From positions 1 to 5,789 of the forward strand of contig JALZUH010000001.1 of the NCBI GenBank assembly GCA_023301645.1: 5,789 nt of DNA, in the 5' to 3' direction. Shown piece by piece: positions 1-5,789 of the stretch. The notes beneath the pieces are model-generated. The model ran no database searches, was not told the DNA's origin, and saw only the letters and a list, made by a program, of their open reading frames with translations. The DNA comes from Akkermansiaceae bacterium. Lineage in GTDB: Bacteria > Verrucomicrobiota > Verrucomicrobiia > Verrucomicrobiales > Akkermansiaceae. How positions within the stretch are numbered: position 1 is the first letter of the stretch; each line of letters starts with the position of its first letter. Both the position numbers and the translations under genes were made by a program.

Positions 1-3
1 ATT

Positions 4-939
4 CTATACTGGCACTGGTGTGTTCTCTAGAATGTCGGCAACGACTGAGCGTGTGCTCATGCCATTAAACTTGGCCTCAGAGGAGAGCACGAGTCGATGG
101 GCAATAACATCACTGGCAAGAGACTGAATGACCTCTGGGGTGACGTAGTCTCGACCTTCGAAAAGGGAGACGGCCTGAGAGAGCTTCATGAGGGCTAGTG
201 ATGCACGAGGACTGGCGGCTAGGTCGAGCTCTTTGATGCTGCGTGTGGCGTGACAGAGGGCGACGATGTAGTCTCTGAGCTCGGCGGAGATGCCAATGTC
301 GGATACGGCTGACTGGAGGGCTAATACATCTTCAAGGCTAACGCTTGCTTTGAGGTCATCGAGGGGGTGACCGTTATTTTGTGAGGATAGGATCTCAGCT
401 TCGTCTTGCTGGCTGACGTATCCAAGTGATGATTGGATGGCGAAGCGGTCCATTTGTGCTTCGGGCAGTGGGTAGGTGCCTCTGAATTCTACGGGGTTCT
501 GGGTGGCGATGACAAAGAATAGGCCTTCGAGCTGGTGGCATTTCCCTTCGATGGTGACTTGTCTTTCTGCCATGGCTTCGAGGAGCGCGCTCTGTGTCCG
601 TGGCGAGGCACGGTTGATCTCATCAGCTAGGAGGATGTCGGTGAAGATAGGGCCTGGGTGAAAATGAAAGTCACTGGTTTTTTGATTCAGGATAGAGATG
701 CCTAGTATGTCTGATGGCAGTAGGTCGGGGGTGAACTGAACGCGGTTAAATGCTGAAGCACTAATGGTCTTGGCAATGGCCTTAGCGAGGGTGGTTTTGC
801 CGGTGCCAGGGTTATCCTCTAGTAAGACGTGTCCACCCGATACCATGCATGCGAGGATATTGCGAATGGTGTGATCTTGGCCTTTGATGATGCTTGAAAC
901 AGATGCTTCGAGTTGTCGTGCAGTTTCTTGGGGTGTCAT
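4..939 (-). CDS. MoxR-family AAA+ ATPase
   Basis: This is a complete 311-residue MoxR-type AAA+ ATPase, the typical length, ending in TAG at 4-6. MoxR proteins act in the cytoplasm as chaperone-like ATPases that help assemble or activate partner proteins, often with VWA/MIDAS or DUF58 proteins encoded beside them. The visible motifs are Walker A EDNPGTGKTT (41-50, K48), Walker B LLADEINRA (103-111, D106/E107), sensor 1 ATQNP (N148), the MoxR signature GTYPLPEAQMDRF (154-166) with arginine finger R165, and sensor 2 in ASPRAS (R245). All catalytic positions are intact. The ATG at 937-939 gives the usual MoxR N-terminus. The frame stays open upstream through the 55-base gap, but no better start is seen there. 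It follows the four-module exported protein on the same strand. In most MoxR loci a DUF58 gene follows; that position is just outside the window. Confidence 0.96.
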   Translation of the reverse strand: MTPQETARQLEASVSSIIKGQDHTIRNILACMVSGGHVLLEDNPGTGKTTLAKAIAKTISASAFNRVQFTPDLLPSDILGISILNQKTSDFHFHPGPIFTDILLADEINRASPRTQSALLEAMAERQVTIEGKCHQLEGLFFVIATQNPVEFRGTYPLPEAQMDRFAIQSSLGYVSQQDEAEILSSQNNGHPLDDLKASVSLEDVLALQSAVSDIGISAELRDYIVALCHATRSIKELDLAASPRASLALMKLSQAVSLFEGRDYVTPEVIQSLASDVIAHRLVLSSEAKFNGMSTRSVVADILENTPVPV

Positions 940-994
940 GGAAGTGAGTGGCGATTTTTGAGGTGTTTGATAGAGGTAGCTACTGGGCGCTGAG

Positions 995-3004
995 CTATTG
1001 CATCATTTCTCTGAGCTTGATGATGTCTTTTTTGGCACGTTGGTTGTGCTCGTCGAATAGTGTTTGGATATGGTGAAACTCGTCTGCTGGTAGTGTTTTC
1101 TTGAGTTGCTTGAGGAGCTTGGTGTTGAGGATTTGGCGACCTTTATTACTACTGTGTCTGAGGTCGATGTCGTGTAAAATTTTAGCCCCTTCATCGGTCT
1201 GGACGATGAGGTAGAGTGGGTAGTCTTTGATTGCAGTGGTTTTTGACTCAGTGCGGTGAGAGAGAGCGCGCCATTGACCTGATGTCGATGATCCCAGGTA
1301 GTGGTCGTATTCGATGTGATTGAGCGCACCTTTGATTTTGTATTTGAGTGATTTGAAAACCTGCGCGATGTCTTCTTCTTTAGAGAAGATGGTATGGGAT
1401 AGGGCTTGCTTGCTGCTGTTGGCTCGGAGTGCTGTGCGGTATGCTTGCAGTGTTTGAAGTGCTTGTTCTTCGGTTACAGGGTCGCTGGTGAGGGGGAGTG
1501 AAATGGTTTTGATTTGATTGAGGATGTCGGCTTTGTCTTTTTGGGCGAGATTCTCGAGGTAGAGGGCGTGCTGGGATTCGAGTTCTTGGGCGTTTTTTAG
1601 AAGCTCTATATCGCTATCGAGCTCGTGGGCGGCTCTATCGATGATGTGCCAGCCTAGGTCGTTTCTGAGTAGCCACAGCTTGGTTTGATGGCTGGTCGTG
1701 CCCGAGGGGATGGGGAGCATGGCTAGGTTGTCACTGCTATATAGGGGTGAGGAAGTGAGGTCTTTGGTGGCAGTGTCTTTGATGTTATTCCAGAGGGTGT
1801 AGAGGTGCTTGATGGCTAAATGCCTGTTTTCTGGCAGCTCGTAGATGGCTCCTTGATGCGGTAGGAGGGGGAGCAGGGTTTTGAAGTCTTGGTTTTCAAT
1901 AGCGCGGGTGAGGTGCTGCTTCGCTTGCTCGGGGCTGGTTGCTTGGCTAATAGAGAAGCGCTTGAGAATCGCGTCGAGGATCTTGTCGCTGTTGTTTTCA
2001 GCATGGAATTGGGCGTTGGGTTTCTGAATGATACGCCTAAATTCACCTAGTTGCTTTTTGTTTTTTTGCGAAACATTGGATAGTCGCAGGAAGGTTTTAC
2101 CTTCATGTTCAAAGTATTCAAAGGCGCTGGCTTTGCTGCGACCGTTGTTAAGGATGTGATAAAAACCAACGGTCATGGTGCTGTTTTCCTCATCAACGAA
2201 GAGGACTTGAGCTATATAATGATCGAGATTTAGTGGTGCCCAGTGGGGGTATTTGCTTTGCTGGTGGATGCCGGCTTGGACATTGATGAGGGCTTGTTCA
2301 AGGGGGGCGGAGAGCTGGTCTGATGCGGCGCCCATGCTTACTAAGGCATTGGAGGTGTCTTTCTTCCTGCAGTGGTCTACAAATCGGTAAAATGCATCCT
2401 CGGGGGTGATCTGGTCGAGCTGGGCGGCTTGCTCAAGCTTGAGGAGGGTGGTTAGGTAGTTTTTATGGGACTGACTCTTATGCTTAGCTTGAGATTTTGC
2501 CTTTTGTTTGGTTAGCCATGACTCTAGTGCTGTGACGTTTGTCTCTACTTCAGGGTCATAGCCGTAGCCGCTATTGGTAAATGAGCCTATCACTGGGGCA
2601 GGGAGCCATGTTTGGTCTTTTAGAATGAGGGCGACTCGAAATAGGTGCGTTTGGAGTGGCTGATCCTTATTCTTACTTCCAATGAGGACTCCTGCTAGAG
2701 AGCCAGCGGTTTTGGAGGATTCGATGAAAAAGTGACTTGTCTCAGTGAAGTGGCTTGTTTGGAGGGCGCGGGTTTTCTGCTTGATGTCATCGCGACGCAG
2801 CTCGCTGCAGTTCGAGGAGATGGCGGTGTGCTGGTCAAGGTCGAGCTGGTTGTTCGCAATGAGCTGGATGAATCGAAGTGCTACTTGTTCAGGGCTTTTT
2901 TTCTGAGGTGATTCCTCATTAAGGGTGGGCTGTGCATATAAGTGAAGTGTGCATGCTACGAGTGCGGCTAGGCATGCTGATACTTTGGTGAAGGTTATAT
3001 GCAT
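995..3004 (-). CDS. Exported protein with four tandem about 157-residue modules (unrecognised family)
   Basis: This 669-residue protein is not one I can name. Residues 1-24 form an export signal (K7, hydrophobic 8-20, then LYA before Q25), so it acts outside the cytoplasm. The rest divides into four similar modules starting at residues 37 (SPEQVALRFI), 200 (TPEDAFYRFV), 357 (SPEQAKQHLT) and 511 (TEEQALQTLQ), spaced 163, 157 and 154 residues apart. Each opens with an amphipathic helix. A beta hairpin follows about 85-105 residues on (FRVALIL...TWLPAP, FEYFE...TFLRLS, TKLWLLR...GWHIID, PLYLIVQ...AKILHD). Modules end in a charged, probably helical linker, and the C-terminus (621-669) is Lys-rich helix. 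Small proteins opening 'SPEEA-x-x-F' are often NTF2-like (DUF4878 type), so a four-fold NTF2-like array is my inference. No catalytic motif is visible; a binding or scaffold role is more likely. It starts 8 bases after the M42 gene and ends (TAG) 55 bases before moxR. Confidence 0.9.
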   Translation of the reverse strand: MHITFTKVSACLAALVACTLHLYAQPTLNEESPQKKSPEQVALRFIQLIANNQLDLDQHTAISSNCSELRRDDIKQKTRALQTSHFTETSHFFIESSKTAGSLAGVLIGSKNKDQPLQTHLFRVALILKDQTWLPAPVIGSFTNSGYGYDPEVETNVTALESWLTKQKAKSQAKHKSQSHKNYLTTLLKLEQAAQLDQITPEDAFYRFVDHCRKKDTSNALVSMGAASDQLSAPLEQALINVQAGIHQQSKYPHWAPLNLDHYIAQVLFVDEENSTMTVGFYHILNNGRSKASAFEYFEHEGKTFLRLSNVSQKNKKQLGEFRRIIQKPNAQFHAENNSDKILDAILKRFSISQATSPEQAKQHLTRAIENQDFKTLLPLLPHQGAIYELPENRHLAIKHLYTLWNNIKDTATKDLTSSPLYSSDNLAMLPIPSGTTSHQTKLWLLRNDLGWHIIDRAAHELDSDIELLKNAQELESQHALYLENLAQKDKADILNQIKTISLPLTSDPVTEEQALQTLQAYRTALRANSSKQALSHTIFSKEEDIAQVFKSLKYKIKGALNHIEYDHYLGSSTSGQWRALSHRTESKTTAIKDYPLYLIVQTDEGAKILHDIDLRHSSNKGRQILNTKLLKQLKKTLPADEFHHIQTLFDEHNQRAKKDIIKLREMMQ
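998..2896 (-). repeat. Four tandem protein-level modules (about 155-163 codons each)
   Basis: Module boundaries within the exported protein are approximately 2896-2408 (residues 37-199), 2407-1937 (200-356), 1936-1475 (357-510) and 1474-998 (511-669). The repeat is visible in the protein, not as DNA identity, so it is an old duplication. Landmarks sit at matching offsets from each module start. The hydrophobic strand comes at +85, +94, +85 and +85, and the following turn-plus-strand (W133, F305, W452, K608) at +96, +105, +95 and +97. Module 2 appears to carry about nine extra residues before the hairpin. Confidence 0.72.
2933..3004 (-). other. N-terminal signal peptide of the four-module protein
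   Basis: These are codons 1-24 of the exported protein. The n-region is short with a single Lys (K7), the h-region runs from about V8 to L20, and LYA before Q25 fits a signal peptidase I site. An alternative reading exists: residues 15-18 are LVAC, which fits a lipobox with Cys18 as the lipid-carrying residue. The hydrophobic stretch before Cys18 is short and more hydrophobic residues follow it, so I favour signal peptidase I. Confidence 0.75.
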
Positions 3005-3012
3005 AAGTCTGG

Positions 3013-4089
3013 TTAGAGAGTTTGGCTGAAGGTGTCGTCTTTACTCAGTGAGTTAATGAGCTCGGTGAGTAGCTCAATGGTTGCTTCGATATCATCCCAG
3101 TGGGCTGTTTCGACTACTGAGTGCATGCACCTGATGGGGAGTGAGACCAGTGCGCTGGGAACCCCTCCGTTGACATCATAAATGGTGTCGGTGTCTGTGC
3201 CGGTGAAGTTACTAGAGGCTTCGTGCTGGATGGCTATGTCGTGCTTGTCTGCCACCTGCATGAGCCGATCCACGAGCAGTGGGTGGTTGGCAGTGCCGTG
3301 CATGACGGTTGGCCCTTTGCCGAGTTTGACTTCACCGTGTTTTTTGGCATCGAGTCCGGGCGTGTCTGTTGCGTGAGTGACGTCGACACAGATACAAATA
3401 GAAGGCTTGAGTCTGTGGGTGGCCATACGAGCTCCCGCACCACTTGTTTCTTCTTGCACGGTATTAAGGCAAATAACGGAGTGAGAGCTTTGCTGCTGCT
3501 TCGCCGCGATGTTTCCCATCACTTTGGCGATGATGTAGCCTCCAATACGGTTATCGAGAGCTCTGCTTACTAGTCGCTTGTTGGCTAGCTCAGTGGCTGC
3601 CTCTTGGTAAACGGCAGGGTGCCCGATGCGAATTCCAAGATCGGCAACTTCTTCGGGGGATGAGGCTCCTACGTCGACCCATAGCTGGTCAATAGCTGGC
3701 GCTTTTTCACTAGAGAGAGAGTCTCTGCGCAGGTGAATGGCTGTGTTTCCGATGATTCCTGTGAATGTTCCCTTGTCTCCTAAGATATGTATTCTTCTTC
3801 CCTGACCTGTCGCTGCGTCACTGCCTCCAATACGATCAATGTAGAGGAACCCTTCTTCGGTGACGTGCTTGATCATGTAGCCGATCTCGTCAGCGTGGGC
3901 AGCGAGCATGATAGACTGGTCAGAGCTTCCTGCTAGCGTAGCCCATGTGGAGCCATAGCTGTCGCAGTCTACAGAGTCAGCATGTTTGCCGATGTGCTTC
4001 GCCCAGACTCTTTGGCCAGGCATTTCAAATCCAGTAGGACTGGGGGTATCAAGTAGATCAAATAGGAAGTCTTTATCAGTGCTGACCAT
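3013..4089 (-). CDS. M42-family metallo-aminopeptidase (glutamyl aminopeptidase/FrvX/YsdC type)
   Basis: This is a complete 358-residue cytosolic di-metal peptidase, within the usual 340-370 range. M42 enzymes remove N-terminal residues from peptides, often as dodecameric tetrahedral (TET) particles, and are frequently misannotated as endoglucanases. The family signature residues are all visible in order: H65 and D67 in AAHADEIG, D179 in SRALDNRIGG (bridging metal ligand), the catalytic/metal pair E213-E214 in VQEETSGAG, D236 in CVDVTHATDTPG, and H323 in RCMHSVVE. The first residues (TPSPTGFE, 15-22) match the family's 'S-P-S-G-x-E' start, which supports the ATG at 4087-4089. There is no signal peptide. 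Substrate preference cannot be read from the sequence. The gene lies 60 bases after the AsmA-like gene, and its TAA is only 8 bases before the next ATG, so it is probably co-transcribed with the exported protein downstream. There is no sign of truncation or decay. Confidence 0.95.
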   Translation of the reverse strand: MVSTDKDFLFDLLDTPSPTGFEMPGQRVWAKHIGKHADSVDCDSYGSTWATLAGSSDQSIMLAAHADEIGYMIKHVTEEGFLYIDRIGGSDAATGQGRRIHILGDKGTFTGIIGNTAIHLRRDSLSSEKAPAIDQLWVDVGASSPEEVADLGIRIGHPAVYQEAATELANKRLVSRALDNRIGGYIIAKVMGNIAAKQQQSSHSVICLNTVQEETSGAGARMATHRLKPSICICVDVTHATDTPGLDAKKHGEVKLGKGPTVMHGTANHPLLVDRLMQVADKHDIAIQHEASSNFTGTDTDTIYDVNGGVPSALVSLPIRCMHSVVETAHWDDIEATIELLTELINSLSKDDTFSQTL

Positions 4090-4149
4090 GACTGCTATTG
4101 AAGCACTTTTTGTAGAGATGACAACAGGATAGCTTGATAGCGGAAAGAT

Positions 4150-5634
4150 TTAGCGCGTTAGAGCTTCGAACTCTTCTTCAGGAGTGAGTTGCTGAATCAC
4201 TGGAGGGGCTTGAAATTTCACCGGTGCTTTGATTTGGAGGCTTTCAAAGTTTTCTTTGAGATTGTCACTCATGTTGTGAATGTTCCCACTAATGGTAACA
4301 TTGGTTGAGTAGAATCCGTTACTTGGATTTCTAAATAATGAATTGGTGCGGTTCTTAATGATTCCTCTGGGGATAGCAACGTTGAGGTTGCCAGTTACTT
4401 CTCCTTTTATATCTGAGGAAAGTTCCCCTTGAATTGTCATGAACTGGTTACTTACGAGGTTGAGGTTGCTAATATGAATGCTCTTACTCGTGATCGTGAT
4501 GATTCCTGTGCAGTGATTAAAAGTCGGCTTATTATATTTATGGATATGGGTAAGTTTACTGAGGAAGCTAAACATAGGTAGGCCTGTCATTTCGAGGGAG
4601 TCAGACTGAAATGGTATTTCCATTTTGAGTGCTTCTTGGGAATCTTTGTTGAAGTCGTAAGTGACCTTTCCTGTAGTGCTGCTAATGGAGCCTGTAAGCA
4701 ACTTGCTAAGACCTTCGTTGATGAATTCTTCGATAGGGAAATCTGTGACTGTGGCGCTGACATTTACTTCATTTTTGCTAAACTTGGGGATGCTGCCGTT
4801 GAGTCTTATTTCTCCCTCAGAGATTTTGGACTCAATGAGTGCTTTGATTTTGAGCTGGTTGTTTTGGTCAGTGATGAGTGTCGAGGTGAATTGAAGATTT
4901 GGCCAATTTGGCGCAACGAGTAGACCTCCTTGAAAAATGTAGTTACGTGCTCCTTCGTCAGTTCGACGAACGGTGGTAAGAGTGTTGGTGATGACTGGAG
5001 CTTTGTCAGAATTACCAAAGTGAATACTAAGGTCGAGGCATCGGAGTGCGCCAAACTCATAGACGGATTCTTGAAGAGCGTCTTCAGTCGCTTCTAGTGC
5101 ACCCGTAGGGATCTGTAATTGGATGTTGCCCGTTGCAGCGGAGATATCATCACCAATCCAGTTATTACTTATAAAGGTTCTAGGGTGGAGGCGCGCTTCA
5201 ATTTTGTTTAAAGTGATTCGTTTGATGTAGGATTCATCTGCCCAGCTGAATTTTGCTGATTTTGCCTGAATGGCAACAGGAGTTACCTTGAGAGTGCTTA
5301 AGGTTACATTTTGGGCGTTGGTAATGGTTTGGGCATTACCTTCTGTGAATTCTTTAAATGGCTTGCCATTATATTTTGCAACGACGAATAGAACACCCAC
5401 TAGAGGGATGATGATCATCATAGCAAGTAGTGTGATGACGGTCCATTTTACAGCAGGGTTTTGCCTAGGCATTTTCTCCTTCAAGTCTTGTTTCTTGCTG
5501 CGCTTATGCTTTTTGACTTTATAAACTTGGGTGCCATCTTCACGAGTGATGAGCACTTTTTCTGAAGATGACGTTCGAGAAGGCGATCGTGACGAGGAAT
5601 TGGACTTGTTAGATTCTGCCTTCATGGAGCTCAT
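4150..5634 (-). CDS. Bitopic membrane protein with AsmA-like extracytoplasmic region (hypothetical)
   Basis: This 494-residue protein has three visible parts. Residues 1-26 are Ser-rich (12 Ser) and residues 39-57 are Lys/Arg-rich, so the N-terminus should be cytoplasmic. Residues 63-86 form one strongly hydrophobic membrane helix flanked by positive charge on the inner side. Residues 87-494 are rich in alternating beta-strand patterns with few Cys. Around 368-455 the text (TGIITITSKSIHISNLNL, then TIQGELSSDIKGEVTGNLNV and later TNVTISGNIHN) has the rhythm of AsmA-like C-terminal repeats, in which strands and 'G-x-[LI]' turns build an elongated periplasmic beta structure. The family call is inference; GspN-like or a lineage-specific protein is also possible. 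Its place 36 bases after a secretin tail suggests an envelope or secretion accessory role. A second ATG three codons in (5623-5625) is an alternative start, and neither ATG has a clear Shine-Dalgarno sequence. The gene looks more AT-rich than moxR. It ends in TAA. Confidence 0.8.
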   Translation of the reverse strand: MSSMKAESNKSNSSSRSPSRTSSSEKVLITREDGTQVYKVKKHKRSKKQDLKEKMPRQNPAVKWTVITLLAMMIIIPLVGVLFVVAKYNGKPFKEFTEGNAQTITNAQNVTLSTLKVTPVAIQAKSAKFSWADESYIKRITLNKIEARLHPRTFISNNWIGDDISAATGNIQLQIPTGALEATEDALQESVYEFGALRCLDLSIHFGNSDKAPVITNTLTTVRRTDEGARNYIFQGGLLVAPNWPNLQFTSTLITDQNNQLKIKALIESKISEGEIRLNGSIPKFSKNEVNVSATVTDFPIEEFINEGLSKLLTGSISSTTGKVTYDFNKDSQEALKMEIPFQSDSLEMTGLPMFSFLSKLTHIHKYNKPTFNHCTGIITITSKSIHISNLNLVSNQFMTIQGELSSDIKGEVTGNLNVAIPRGIIKNRTNSLFRNPSNGFYSTNVTISGNIHNMSDNLKENFESLQIKAPVKFQAPPVIQQLTPEEEFEALTR

Positions 5635-5670
5635 AGGTGTTCGAGATGATAGGTATATCAGATGAGGCTC

Positions 5671-5789
5671 TTAGCGATTGCGCCAAGGTGCCCCTGTTGG
5701 GTCGATTATCTCACTGTTGACCATGATGATTACAGCTTCACTAAAGCTGCTCTGAGACTCATTTCTAAAGAGTCTACCTGCAATAGGTA
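5671..5789 (-). CDS. C-terminal fragment of a secretin-like outer-membrane channel protein (5' end outside window)
   Basis: This open frame is too short for standard ORF lists. It enters from the right edge and ends at a TAA (5671-5673), giving 38 residues. They begin PIAGRLFRNES, continue with the hydrophobic strand EAVIIMVNSEIIDP and end TGAPWRNR. In the GspD/PilQ secretin family the last beta strands of the channel domain have this form: a P-x-x-G-x-LF-[RK] motif, a short polar loop, then a strand such as 'L-I-I-x-[VI]-T-P-x-[IL]-[IV]-[DN]-P' just before the C-terminus. Secretins form the outer-membrane pore of type II secretion, type III secretion or type IV pilus systems. The fragment cannot say which system, and the N-domains that would decide lie outside the window. 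The next gene starts 36 bases downstream on the same strand, so co-transcription is likely. The family call rests on motif recall, not a search. Confidence 0.72.
   Translation of the reverse strand, partial: PIAGRLFRNESQSSFSEAVIIMVNSEIIDPTGAPWRNR

Noticed and set aside
4..939. Asn43 in the MoxR Walker A motif as a possible anomaly
   Set aside because: The position before the P-loop Pro-Gly varies in MoxR proteins, and all catalytic residues are intact.
940..994. Possible terminator or regulatory hairpin between the four-module gene and moxR
   Set aside because: Only a 5-base inverted repeat (tagct/agcta) is present, with a long loop and no T-run on the minus strand, so it is no better than chance.
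1003..1329. 108-codon minus-strand frame overlapping the end of the four-module protein gene
   Set aside because: Its Ser/Thr-rich low-complexity product is typical of an out-of-frame reading of this C/A-rich coding strand, and the in-frame protein continues the module pattern through the same bases.
3223..3573. 116-codon plus-strand open frame inside the M42 gene
   Set aside because: It lies entirely antisense to a gene whose metal and catalytic motifs are all intact, its product has no recognisable motif, and it is explained by codon structure on the opposite strand.
4636..4923. Plus-strand frames (77 and 95 codons) inside the AsmA-like gene
   Set aside because: They are antisense to a long coherent coding frame, overlap each other in different frames and show no domain or start signal.

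Overview
The window is one stretch of five co-directional minus-strand genes, read from position 5789 down to 1, with gaps of only 36, 60, 8 and 55 bases. No RNA genes, insertion sequences, CRISPR arrays or phage genes were seen, and no non-coding stretch exceeds about 60 bases. The layout looks like one operon or two adjacent ones. A Verrucomicrobiota bacterium (Akkermansia/Rubritalea-like) is my best guess. The basis is the secretin tail style, moderate GC, starts without Shine-Dalgarno sequences and many proteins with no obvious close family; this is an inference and was not tested by a search.

In transcription order: (1) 5789-5671, the last 38 codons of a gene cut by the window edge, which read as the C-terminal end of a type II/III secretion or type IV pilus secretin. 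(2) 5634-4150, a 494-residue bitopic membrane protein with a Ser-rich and Lys/Arg-rich cytoplasmic N-terminus, one membrane helix and a long beta-rich extracytoplasmic region that resembles AsmA-like proteins. (3) 4089-3013, a complete M42-family metallo-aminopeptidase with every metal and catalytic residue present. (4) 3004-995, a 669-residue exported protein I do not recognise by name. It is built from four tandem modules of about 155-163 residues, each with the same helix-then-strands pattern. (5) 939-4, a complete MoxR-type AAA+ ATPase, usually followed by a DUF58 protein, which would lie just beyond the left edge.

The first two genes probably belong to an envelope/secretion function. The last two look like the beginning of a MoxR locus with an exported partner. 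The M42 peptidase is a cytosolic housekeeping enzyme whose stop lies 8 bases from the exported protein's start. The most interesting item is the four-module exported protein next to moxR. The window does not show an obvious new defence or mobile system.
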